Below, one piece after another: positions 25,979 through 36,620 of a stretch of DNA of 64,000 nucleotides. The notes below the pieces were generated by a model. That model saw nothing but the letters and a program-made list of their open reading frames with translations, did no database searches and had not been told where the DNA came from. This stretch comes from Steromphala cineraria (taxonomy: Eukaryota > Mollusca > Gastropoda > Trochida > Trochidae): contig OU744730.1 of NCBI GenBank assembly GCA_916613615.1, positions 23,128,406-23,192,405 of the forward strand. The letters run 5' to 3'. Both the position numbers and the translations under genes were made by a program. The stretch's first letter is position 1. The number at the start of each line of letters is the position of its first letter.

Positions 25979-27272
25979 TGATGTCCCCCGCCCCAACTTT
26001 TAATCAAACTTCATCATCTCAACCTAATTTAAATGAAACCAGAGACATTCAACTAAGGTAAAACAGAATTGAGAAAAAAATGAAAGAAAGAGAAAGAAGT
26101 AGCCTTAGGAGTAAAAGGGTCCATTATTAAAAAGCTATCATATGATTATACTTAGATATTTTGAGATGGTGGTCCGATCTTCGCTACATTTAACATGCTT
26201 CCACGGAAACCCCCAAAAAAGGAAAAATTCAGAATAATCAAAGTAGCAAAAGGCACCATTCCGCCACTTTGTCTTACCACATGTCAAGTTTTGTAAAAAT
26301 ATAGTACAGTTTAAGTCAAGCCAAAACCATACAGTATTTGGTATTTGTACCTGAGCGAAAAAGTAATCAAACCAACGTTTGGTCAGCAGCTGTATGCATG
26401 TCCATGTACACTGCTAAAAAGAACTTAAGCAACACTCAAGTGCGATCAATCATTTGAACCAAACTTGAATATGTGTACAGCTCAAAGGAAAATCATCTGG
26501 TGGATTCTTTTTCATGCCATTTTGCATACCTGGCCTGAGGCTACTGATTTACAAACTTACAAGGGTTTTTTGAAAATGTTATTAAATTTAGATTTTTTGA
26601 ATTTTGAATCATTTTTTTTCAGTAAAATGTCGATTTATTCCTTACAAGGGAAATCACTTTTAAACCAATCAAGTCGCTAAGAATTAAACTGCATCGTTTG
26701 GAACCTGAACCATCCATTTCGTTTTTTTACCATTGCTTTATTTCTGACATCAAAGGTCAGTACAGAAATTGCATCACTCAGAAATTGATTCAAATTTGTC
26801 AGCATCATAGTGTTTATGAAATAACTTTAACAATGGGCTAAATTATATGATATATAACGGACACATATACAAATGTTCCTTAGATTCTTCTGAGTAGTAC
26901 AGTTGTACCTTTTCTTGTATACTTCAATAACAAAAATTAAAAACAGCCAAACTACCAGTGGCTCGTGTCATCTTATGATGATTCTCTTAGGGATTCTGAC
27001 ATGCAGACATTTCAATTACCTAATACTACGCGTCATTTTCGTTTATAAGCCTTCAAACCACAACGGAACAATAGCGTGTGTATTGGTTCTGAGTTGCCCT
27101 CAGAATGCATCAGACGTCGACTTCTGTTATGTTAGGTTATGTGAATATTTACCGAGGCGATGTATTCATAGAACTTCAGTTCTGGAAGACTTATCAAAGT
27201 TTTCTATAATGTCCAGAATTGCATTTATCTATTTATTTTTCAAGTTCACTATTTCAACTGTTATGAATGCCT
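25979..27272. other. Intergenic DNA; duplicated block 26390-26900
   Basis: The segment 26390-26900 aligns in order with 32365-32800: AACTTAAG.AACACT/AATTTAAGGAACACTG, CAGCTCAA..GGAAATCATCTG, GGGCTACTGATTT.CAAACTT and TTC.TCTGAGTAGT. The segment 26980-27130 aligns with 29430-29570 (CATGCAGRCATTCAAWTACC, AATAGCGTGTGTATT, AATGCATCA.ACGTC). A long frame at 26903-27481 (+, 192 codons) crosses from duplicated DNA into the foldback at 27282, so I do not call it a gene. Confidence 0.5.
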
Positions 27273-27281
27273 ATAAAACAC

Positions 27282-27373
27282 CATCTTCCGCACGCATCGG
27301 GCAAGATATGCATTTACAAGAAATTCATGAATTTCTTGTAAATGCATATCTCGCCCGATGCGTGCCGAAGATG
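27282..27373. mobile_element. 92-bp near-perfect palindromic element, 9-bp target duplication
   Basis: The whole element is one inverted repeat centred on TTCATGAA, with arms of 46 bp from CATCTTCCGCACGCATCGGG to CCCGATGCGTGCCGAAGATG and only two mismatched pairs. The identical 9-mer ATAAAACAC lies at 27273-27281 and 27374-27382. This is the smallest clean member, with the 58684 element, of the CA...TG foldback group. There is no loop to speak of. Confidence 0.95.
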
Positions 27374-27382
27374 ATAAAACAC

Positions 27383-29049
27383 GAGAGAAAATATATCTTA
27401 AATCGTATTTTTTTGTTAATAAAGGAATACAAAAATTCTGAATTTTATCTTGTCATTTGCATTCATTTTATAATTGATTAGGTCTGACAAATTCATGTCT
27501 ATTTCTATGATAACATTCACTGATAACAAATCCCCCACCAAATTTTCGTTTGAAGCTGTAATAAGCAAAACGAAATGGTGTATCGAGCCAGAAGTTTTTC
27601 ACCTTAAACATTTCTCATAAGAATGCAATTTGACACAAAAAATCCAAAGAGGAAAACAAGTCTTGAGACAATAAAAGCTTGTCAAAGCAAATAAGCAGGC
27701 AGTGTCAGCTATATCTCCCGCTGTGGGTAAAGGGGGAAACATTGTATAGAATAGTTAAGCCTAAATACCATAAACTAAAATTATAGCTGGTCATTCGTAT
27801 TGAGAATTTGTTATCACCCTTAGTTTCACTGCTCCTCAAACTACATGTACATGTATATTGTAAAATGTAAACAGAAATTGGACACTTGTCAAATCGGATG
27901 CATTTAAACAAATTGTTGCTGAAAATCACTTTAATGATCAAGTGGCATGCGAATACCGCATCAAGCTTCAACAGTTATTTAAATCGAATCAATAAATTAA
28001 TTTGATTTTCGCGTCAGTTTCATGACACTTGTTTATGTCTCCATTTCAAATGCATCACCAACTTGATAATTGTAAATTTTCATTGTATATAAACTTAATG
28101 TTAATATATCCACCTACCATCTTTGTATACTTTCCAGTAGGTATGTATTTTTACAATATAGGAAACTTCTTTGAAAAATTGTCGTGAAGGTACTGTATTT
28201 TTTACACGCAAAATTAGTTTTTTTCAAATCCCTGTTGAGGTTGTTCAAATGGTAGAAATTGTAGTCTAATAAAATGAAACTTGTAGTTTCAAAACCAATT
28301 ATTTCTGATTCATTTAAAACATCTCTGCATTGTATGTCTTCTTATAATTTCTTTTTAGATCAAGTCATTTTAACAGATTATTTGACGTGTTTAAATTTTA
28401 AGAACAATATTATTATTCATGTTTTATTTCTTTTTGAGGTACATGTACATTTAGGTTCAAACTACAAAGAAAGTGATAGTCAATTTCTTAAATCAGAAAT
28501 GCGACGTTTCGTTGTAGTTTCTTACAAGGTTATCAAGCAAGTGACCTGTTTGATAACTGTGTTAGTATCTACACGGAAACGTCGGATTTTCATACAATGA
28601 AGAAGTTTATTATCCATGAAAACCTCTTCATAGTTGTTCATGATTCTGACTTGCTGCATACTTTACTCAATTGTCACTTTTTACAACCGACCTCAGCATT
28701 GGCACTACCTTTTGCTTTGCAAAAATGCCCGGCCTCTTCACCTAGGTAGATATAAAGGATAACACTACTGGTGTTTTAGAAAGTACATTATCATGGCATA
28801 ACAATATAATTTCTTTAGTGTTCGTTTCTTATTTTCTCCAAAACATTTTGTTTTTGTACGTTCCCCTTTTCATTTTATTTTACATAAGTACATTAGGGCG
28901 ACCGACTACAACAAATCTTGTTAATTCAAATGGTATATCTTTCTTTTCCAATACACTATATACATCTGGAAAAGAGTTTTAACATCTAGTTTTTATGCAC
29001 TCTATGTTCTTCTTCTATTGCCAGAGTTAAATTGTTCAGAAAGCCTTTT
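27383..29049. other. Intergenic DNA, no supported gene
   Basis: AT-rich. The segment 27540-27700 is a diverged partner of 29870-30060 (GAAATAGTGTGTGAAAC-like, then AAGACAACAAGTCT). A 108-codon frame at 28274-28600 is rich in F, I and L codons as expected of random AT-rich DNA and shows no domain. Confidence 0.45.
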
Positions 29050-29058
29050 GTATTTAGT

Positions 29059-29324
29059 CAGTCTAAGTAAACCTAGCCTCACTATTATCCGTTACACTGC
29101 TATACTGAGTCTAGAAAGGTCTGGTTGAGGGTCGCGTCAGCCGACCTTTCTGCGACCTATGACCCTCCAACGTTATACGTGCGAAGGCAGACTACTGTGG
29201 CTTGGTAAGCTCAGTTCTGATTGGTCAACTTGGTCACGTTGGCTGACGCGACTCTCAATCAAGCCTTTCTAGACTCAGTATAGCAGTGTAACGGATAATA
29301 GTGAGGCTAGGTTTACTTAGACTG
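29059..29324. mobile_element. CA...TG MITE with perfect 9-bp target duplication
   Basis: CAGTCTAAGTAAACCTAGCC at the left is mirrored by GGCTAGGTTTACTTAGACTG at the right. The inverted arms run about 100 bp with almost no mismatch, through TATACTGAGTCTAGAAAGG and GGGTCGCGTCAGCC. GTATTTAGT is identical at 29050-29058 and 29325-29333. The near-perfect arms suggest recent activity. It is the same family as 4530-4853. Confidence 0.95.
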
Positions 29325-29333
29325 GTATTTAGT

Positions 29334-30798
29334 AGACTCGAATATTACAAGTACACAATGAAGACGGGGTCTTAAGATAGGAAGAAACGGAACGCGAATG
29401 AGCTGGTGCCATCTAAAGATCATCCTCAGAAGAATTCTACCATGCAGGCATTCAAATACCCAATACTACCAGTCACTTTCTATTATAAGAAAATACGGTA
29501 GGCTCCAAGCCACATGGGGAGAATAGCGTGTGTATTTGTTCCGTGCAATGCATCAAACGTCAATTTGTGATGTTGACTATCAGTTCTTAGCTTTGTATAT
29601 TAACCTGCGCGACTGTTTAAAGATACATCGTACATCAATTTCTTGGGAACTTGGGAAGTATAATGTAATTCTTTCACACATGTACATTTAATGTAACGAG
29701 GTTGATCTCTTGAACTGTACTGTACATACATTCTATCTATTCGTGTTACTGCCATCAAAAACAAAGAATGAAAGCTTATTCAAAACGCTCTAGGGTTCCA
29801 TAAGCCCGAAAATCATTCATGCAACTTTAACTTTAACACTTTTTACAATATACAATGTCATTTTTTGTAATAACATTTAGTGCCATTTTTGTATTTGAAA
29901 TGCTTTGAAATAAGTTGTCTGCTTTATCTAATATGAGAAACACGAAATAGTGTGTGAAACAAAAACTTTTTTCACTTTTGTCATAAATGATTATCTTGAA
30001 CGCGAGGAATTCAAAGAAGAAGACAACAAGTCTGTAGGCAAGACAAACTTGTCAAAACTAATAATTAGTTTCATATGAAGAAGGTTTTATGCTTTCACAC
30101 ACCATGACAAAAGGATCACAAAGGAATTACATGTGTCATGTTTTCTTCCTGTTGTTTCGCAACATAATTGACTAGCGCGCTTTAAGCATGCGATTCTGAC
30201 GCAGCGGCGAAATTGAGAGTGACATTTTGGTTTAGTTGCGCATACAGGGGATCCTTCTTATTTCTTTCTTAATTGACACTTATTTCCGGTGGCATGATAA
30301 GGTGTCTGTCCTTACTTTTTTTAAGCATTAAGCCTAGTATTTGTAATGTTGACCTTTTCTCAGAAATCAGAAGCTATTGGTTCATATTGCAGATATCAAA
30401 GATACTGTAACAATCGTTGTTTGAAGCATATGCTTTTGTCTGATTCTGTAACTTGGATTGTAGGCTTCATTTAAAATGAAGACACTAGTTTATATACTCA
30501 TATTCAAAAACTAGGGTTTATGTAAAATCAATGGAAACTACCGTATTAGAACAGATTTTTTAATAGTGTGATACAGATCAGACTGACTTCAAAACAGCTA
30601 AGTTGATCTTTTTAAGCTTTAGAGATTCATTATCTCAAAGTAGATCAGTTAATACTGTGAATGTCAAAGTATGGTCAATTGTTAACTCTAGACGACATGC
30701 TGATATATTCATATTAGGCATAGCCATAACCTGTTGCCCCATATATAGACGTAATCAATTGCTACGTTTGAAGTCAATTTAAGTCAATAATCAATAGA
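29334..30798. other. Intergenic DNA with duplicated blocks
   Basis: The segments 29430-29570 and 29870-30060 are diverged partners of 26980-27130 and 27540-27700; 30090-30150 pairs with 19980-20060. No gene was recognised. Confidence 0.45.
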
Positions 30799-31285
30799 TT
30801 AACGTGACACAGAGTTTCTTTCTTAAAATTTTATTTGGTTTTGATAAGCTACAAAATATCTTATATGCTGATTGAAGTTCATATCTCATCACTGGACTTG
30901 CAAATGTATCCATTTATGCATAATATCTCTAAAATGCTTGATTTTATGGAAAAATCAAGAAAACATCTCAAATACGTTTGATATTCGAAATTATGCATCC
31001 AATTAATTTACCTATTAGTTACAATACATAATAAACACTATTGAATCGAATCAGCTTATGACAAGGTTTCAAAATTACATTTGGCGAATTTGCGCGCGCC
31101 ACTCAAGCCACATTGTCCGGCTTTCGATCAAAATCCCGACTTTGAATGGCCGTATTTTCGCTCTAATGTAGGCCTACTGATTGACCTATAAATTGTTATT
31201 TTCAGTAACAGTTAGTGGTTCCCGATGTCATCGATTTCAAAATTTGACACATGTGATCCAATCAACATACTCTGTGTCTCTTTAA
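30799..31285 (+). mobile_element. MITE family B, copy 2
   Basis: The left end TTAACGTGACACAGAGT and right end ACTCTGTGTCTCTTTAA are inverted copies. The interior is nearly identical to 17480-17985, including TTTTGATAAGCTACAAAATA and TTCGATCAAAATCCCGACTT. Non-coding, 487 bp, same orientation as the other copy. Confidence 0.9.
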
Positions 31286-31394
31286 ATACTGTAAATAGTT
31301 CAAAGAATGTATATGGTATATATATGGACTGTTAGTTGACTCACAACACGCTGTACCTGTAAGACTGGTGGCATGTGGCCCTGTGCATAGCTCA

Positions 31395-31480
31395 ATTAAT
31401 CGCTAACACTGAAGTTCAGCAACATTGGGCACGGATCGCCGGTCGGCTGGGTTATAGTTCAACCGGTCATAGCTGGATGC
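31395..31480 (+). repeat. Possible 5S-rRNA-derived fragment
   Basis: CTGAAGTTCAGCAACATTGG followed by GCACGG resembles the 3' half of eukaryotic 5S rRNA (GAAGTTAAGC...GTCGGGC), and GGTTATAGTTCAACCGG..ATAGCTGGATG loosely follows the GGTTAGTACTTGGATG part. The remaining sequence does not align by eye. It could be a 5S-headed SINE fragment or a chance resemblance. Confidence 0.3.
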
Positions 31481-32003
31481 ATTTAGATTTTGAAGGGTGT
31501 TACCCTGCCCCACACTGTGTCACGAGTTCAGAGACAGTTGTGGTGTGACTTGGGAAATAGACTTTATCAAAATATGCTTCTGTTCACCCAACCTTTAATT
31601 TCTACCTGGTAAAAGGGGTGTGTCGACGATGACCTTTTACCGAAATATATGCATGCTTGCAATAGACAAGGGTAATAAGTTATAGATATACCCACACTTC
31701 CCGAGGGGTATCGCTCAATAACCTCCTGTTTGAATCGTGGGTCTCCGAGGCGTAGCGTAGTCATATATACTCCGGTCAAGTCATATTGGACAAAAAAAGA
31801 GCATTACATCAATCTTTAAGTATATAGTTCATGACCTAACTAGATCAATAGATTATTAACAATACTCATCTAATTGCGGTTAAAAACCATAAACTAACTT
31901 CATTACATTAAAATTACTACATACTAGTACTTATATACATAGGCTTAGATATATAGAAAATATATATACATTAAACAACAGAAAATACCTCTGCTTGTAT
32001 CAA

Positions 32004-32071
32004 TCCTCATTAGCTCAGTCGATAGAGTCGCTGCTCAACAACATAAAGGTCCCTGGTTCGATTCCAACCAT
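32004..32071 (+). repeat. tRNA-like sequence (SINE head or tRNA pseudogene)
   Basis: TTAGCTCAGTCGATAGAGTC matches a pol III box A and D-arm; GGTTCGATTCC 35 bp later is a perfect box B. Placing these as in a tRNA leaves the T-stem with two mismatched pairs and no pairing acceptor stem, so it is not a functional tRNA gene. Below it, 32185-32290 contains an imperfect 52-bp duplication (AGAGGTGTATC...CCTACAGTTA). Confidence 0.65.
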
Positions 32072-32932
32072 CTTTGATTATAAATCTCAAAAACTTATAA
32101 TTCTAAGTTTTACAAGTCCGTTTATTTGCCAACGTTGAAGATCTCTTCTCGTGACTAAGTGTAGATTAACAATAAAGAGTAGGTGTGTTAGAAAAGTAGA
32201 GGTGTATCAGTGGATAACCTACAGTTACAACAGAGAAAGAAGAGGTGTATCCGCCAATACACCTACAGTTAGAACAAAGGAAACCATAACAACGAGACCG
32301 GAAGTGGGGTATAATACTCCTATCGCGCCTGAAACAGCCACTGAGTGGATGGGAATGTACTCTTAAACGCTATAAACTACTCGAAAGAATTTAAGGAACA
32401 CTGAAGTGGTATATCTCATATGCACAAGCTTTTAAATGACTGCAGCTCAACTGGAAATCATCTGTTGGAATCTGCTCATACCAATATCATATCTGAACTG
32501 GGGCTACTGATTTCCAAACTTTCAAGATATTTTATTCATTTTCGGAACTATTGATTTTTTAATCCATGCTTTTACCTGAACCAGCTCACGTCATGTGACT
32601 TTCATATTTGACCCCTGTTTAATTCTGAAATTAGATCTGTATAAATAATCGCGTCACTCTCAGTAGTTGATTCCAATATGTCAGTATTAAAGTGTTTTTT
32701 TAAAAAATGAAATACATAACTCTAACATAATTGATAGAGTACATAACGGACAATAGACAAATGTTCATTAATTTCCTCTGAGTAGTGCATTAATATGAAG
32801 TATATAATAATATGAATATTGCTTCAACATCCGTGTTCTGTGTGTTTCGAAGAAATATTTCGTTTTTAAAAATATGATAACTAAAGGTAGATTTTTTCAT
32901 GATTAAAATCTTTGATGGGTTGAACATACTAT

Positions 32933-34230
32933 CAATCTCATTGAAATCAAATCTTAGATTCTCTCTCTTTTTTCATAATATGCTGTTACTTGTCCCAAAT
33001 CTAAGATCTGACGGAATCCCGTGGAGAACCATGTCCAGGTGAACTTTGAACAGGAAATGACCCCGAATTAAACAGTCAATCAGTTTGTTGGGTCGGTCCT
33101 GATGCGACCAATCAGATCCCTTCTTCCTCCGTCATTTCGGCGTATCGATAAAAGAATTAAACCCGCTATAAATGCTTTGTAATAATTCATATAACAAAAC
33201 CTACAAATATAGGTGCACAGACTTTGGTGTGTCTGGCTATCCATTGTAAATCACTGTGTCTACACATCGAAATAAGCTACCGAGGGCTGCATGAGCGCGT
33301 CGGCATTGCAAGGGACTTACTTGATTTGCAACCCGACTAGAACCGTTGTTTTGGAAAAAAATCCGTTTGATAACTTAGGACCGAGTTTTGTAATAACCAT
33401 AAAGGTTTCATTACATATGTTATGTTTAAAAGCGGATATGTCACTGACACTGACAAAACGCTTCTGAATTCTCTACAAAGCTATACAAATCCGGAAATTT
33501 GTTGACAATCAAGTTTATGAGGTACGTGAAAAGATAGAATAGAATTCAAGATCCATAATGATCAGCATTTCATGGTGAATTTTGTATAATAGCTGTATGC
33601 ATTTTACGGGCCTGAATTTGAGTATTATTTTCAAGAACTCAATTTAAAGTCTTCTTTCAAACTAATCGTCATATCCTGCAAATCTCACCGCAAAACGTGT
33701 GACTAAGATGTTTTGAAAAAAACAATAAAATATCAGTTAATTAAAGATCAAGGTTGTACTTTAAAGAACAAAATATTGGTATTTCATGAATTTTTCTCAA
33801 TCTTGTATCCTTTGATTTCGATCATAGTCTAGATTGTAATGTATAGGATTATTAATTTTACAACACTTCTAATATGCATAAAATTTACAGAAATATCGTA
33901 TCTAGTTTCCGATAATCTGGAATGTGATCATATTTTAATAATTCTGACGACAAGGATGTTAACAAACACACTGCTTTCATGTTGATGTAGCAAATCAAGC
34001 GTACCCAAACATTCAGAAAACCTCGGCATTTTCCGCGTTACATAGAAAAGCGATGATGTTTGAACCTCTAATCTACTTTCACAACTTTGAAAGCGCAACC
34101 GTGACGGGTTGAAATCTTACTTCCGGTGGACACGGACCTCTACGGGATTCCGTCAGATCGTAGATGAGTGACCAGTAACAACATAATATAAATAAGGGAG
34201 CGAATCAATGATTTGATTTTAATCAGATTG
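32933..34230. mobile_element. 1.3-kb CA...TG element with 10-bp target duplication
   Basis: The ends CAATCTCATTGAAATCAAAT and (reverse-complemented right end) CAATCTGATTAAAATCAAAT begin inverted repeats of about 125 bp that continue through ATCTGACGGAATCCCGT and GTGTCCA. AACATACTAT is identical at 32923-32932 and 34231-34240. At 1298 bp it is the largest member of the CA...TG group, but I find no transposase words inside. Its termini closely match the 191-bp element at 13923 (CAGTCTGATTAAAATC), linking the families. Confidence 0.92.
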
Positions 34231-34694
34231 AACATACTATCAATATCAACTCATTCTTTCAGATCTTTAGTAAAACAAGTTTTTTACTTTCGTTTTACAT
34301 TTTGTTTTTGTGTAATAGGTTTACGATTGCTCTGTTGGATCTTGTAGAGTGTATATAAAAAGTGTTTTACTGCATTTACAATGCGACCCCGTGACATAAA
34401 GACTCTCTTTAAAATTCGTGCCATCCTAGAGAGTAACGATACATTTTAATGCCGTTTCAATTGAATAATTGCAGTTACCTCCCTTCTACCGTTCAGGCTA
34501 CATGCATAACTGTCACGATTGTTTCGGGATATTCCTCGTTTACGTCCTGTTTGAAAACTTACATGTATTGATTACAATGATGCTAGGGTGCACCTAGGCA
34601 CTGTAGCACGTTTTCGTATTGGAATGCATTGAGCTCACGAAAGCAAATCGAATGTTACCACTTGCTTGACAGTCTCTTGACAATTTTAAAAAAA

Positions 34695-36070
34695 TAGAGC
34701 CATTGGCTCTGTAGCTCATCAGGCTTCATCATCAACTATGATGTAGAGTGTGGCCAATGTGATTCCCCCTTTGGGAAATTTAAGAAAAACATTTAAAAGT
34801 TACCAGTCCTGACCAAAAAGTTACCAGTCCTGACCAAAAAGTAACCAGTCATGGCAAAAAGTAGCCAGTTCAAGCACTGGCTGATGGGCAATTATATGTT
34901 AAACACTGTATATAGGCGACAAGTTTCAGTTTTCTAGGCCTTATACTTCAGGAGAAGATGAACATAGATTTGAAGGACGTTCCTGTTGCCTTTATTATTA
35001 TTATAAAGCTACAATTCATCATCCGCACTAGTCAAGGAGTCTGTACACAAAGTTTCAGCTTTCTAGGCCTCATGGTTCTGGAGATGAAGATAAAAATAGG
35101 TTTTTAGGGCGCGGCCCCTGTGGCCCTTATTAGGGGTCACAGGGCGCCCAAAGCTACAATTTATAATCCTCACTAGCAAAGGAGTCTGTACACAAAGTTT
35201 CAGTTTTCTAGGCCTTATGGTTCTGGAGAAGAAGATGAAAATAGGTTTTTAGGGCGTGGCATATGTGGCCCTTATTAGGAGTCACAGGGCCACCAAAGCT
35301 ACAATTTATAATCTTCACTAGTCAAGGAGTCTGTATACAAAGTTTCAGCTTTCTAGGCCTCATGGTTCTGGAGAAGAAGATGAAAATAGGTTTTTAGGGC
35401 GCGGCCCCTGTGGCCCTTATTAGGGGTCACAGGGCGCCCAAAGCTACAATTTATAATCCTCACTAGCAAAGGAGTCTGTACACAAAGTTTCAGCTTTTAG
35501 GCCTTATGGTTCTGGAGAAGAAGATGAAAATAGGTTTTTAGGGCGTGGCATATGTGGCCCTTATTAGGAGTCACAGGGCCACCAAAGCTACAATTTATAA
35601 TCTTCACTAGTCAAGGAGTCTGTACACAAAGTTTCAGCTTTCTAGGCCTCATGGTTCTTGAGAAGAAGATGAAAATAGGTTTTTAGGGCGCGGCCCCTGT
35701 GGCCCTTGTTAGGGGTCACAGGGCGCCCAAAGCTACAATTTTTAATCCTCACTAGCCAAGGAGTCTGTACACAAAGTTTCAGCTTTCTAGGCCTTATGGT
35801 TCTGTAGAAGAAGATGAAAATAGGTTTTTAGGGCGTGGCATATGTGGCCCTTATTAGGGGTCACAGGGCCACCACAGCTACAATTTATAATCCTCATTAG
35901 CCAAGGAGTCTGTACACAAAGTTTCAGCTTTCTAGGCCTTATGGTTCAGGAGAAGAAAACGAAATTCCACAACGTTTACGGACGGACGGACGGATGGACG
36001 GACGGACGGACGCCGGACACCATGCCATGCCATAAGCCCATTGGGCCTTACAGGCCAGATGAGCTAAAAA
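34695..36070 (+). mobile_element. Composite repeat with tandem-array core and hairpin end
   Basis: The unit begins with a GAGCCATTGGCTC palindrome followed by TAGCTCATCAGGC. It ends with GCCCATTGGGCCTTACAGGC followed by CAGATGAGCTAAAAA, so the outer ends (TAGCTCATC / GATGAGCTA) are inverted. Inside are a 145-bp tandem array (35005-35970) and a GGAC tetranucleotide run (about 35979-36015). A short-tandem core plus a hairpin-plus-AT terminus resembles non-autonomous Helitron/Helentron-type elements described in molluscs, but that assignment is inference. Confidence 0.7.
35005..35970 (+). repeat. 145-bp tandem array alternating two monomer types
   Basis: Monomers begin AAGCTACAATTTATAATC at 35151, 35296, 35441, 35585, 35730 and 35875, a period of 145 (once 144). 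They alternate strictly. Type A has GGGCGCGGCCCCTGTGGCCC then GGGCGCCCAAAG; type B has GGGCGTGGCATATGTGGCCC then GGGCCACCAAAG. The A marks are at about 35108, 35399 and 35688, and the B marks at about 35253, 35545 and 35833. The real period is therefore a 290-bp dimer, a miniature higher-order repeat. Confidence 0.92.
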
Positions 36071-36224
36071 GAATAATCGATTGGTACTGCAATGTGTAAA
36101 TGTCTGGATTTACTTTTCCCGCGATTTTTCTCAAGGTTCACTAAATGCATGTCATTAAGCTTGAATCTGAAGCTTAAACTTGAGAGGAAATGGGTTATCT
36201 CCAGTTGATCGAGCACAATGTGCT

Positions 36225-36620
36225 GTACAGTCATGCTCAATAGCGGGTCCGGATAGGAGGTATATGGCAAACAGTTCCAATAACAGGACCCGGTGGGAGT
36301 TAGAGGACAACCTGCGTCAGTCACTCATAGAAATGGGCCCCGGGTAGGAGGTAAATGACAAACAGTCACTCATAAAAATGGGCCCCAGGAGGGAGATAGA
36401 TGACAAACAGTCAAGCATAAAAATGGGCCCCGGGTAGGAGATAGATGACAAACAGTCACTCATAGAAATTGGCCCCGGGTGGGAGGTAGATGACAAACAG
36501 TGATGCTCAACAACGGGTCCGGATAGGAGGAACAATGTAGATGACAAACAGTCTCAGTAACAGGACCAGATGGAAGGCAGTCGACAAATAGTCACACATA
36601 AAAATTGGTCCCGCTTGGGA
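36225..36620 (-). repeat. 45-bp minisatellite with an open 15-codon frame
   Basis: Units with ATGACAAACAGTCACTCATA followed by AAAATGGGCCCCGGGTAGGAG recur at 36357, 36402, 36447 and 36492, exactly 45 bp apart; outer units are degenerate (51 and 40 bp). Because 45 is a multiple of three, the minus strand stays open for 76 codons (36547-36317) as a repeated CLSSISYPGPIFMSD-like 15-residue unit. There is no start context, splice site or domain to support a protein. Confidence 0.85.

Noticed and set aside
26903..27481. 192-codon open frame on the plus strand, the longest in the window
   Set aside because: It runs through a diverged duplicated block and then through a 92-bp palindromic transposon. 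The paralogous block at 29.4 kb is not open, composition is that of random AT-rich DNA and no domain is visible.
28274..28600. 108-codon open frame on the plus strand
   Set aside because: Rich in I, F, L, N and K codons as in random AT-rich DNA; no domain, no splice partner and no conserved counterpart.
32004..32071. Functional tRNA gene
   Set aside because: Box A and box B are good, but the acceptor stem does not pair and the T-stem has two mismatches.
35842..36099. Open frame at the end of the tandem array
   Set aside because: It reads through the GGAC microsatellite and repeat units; the frame is a by-product of repeat composition.
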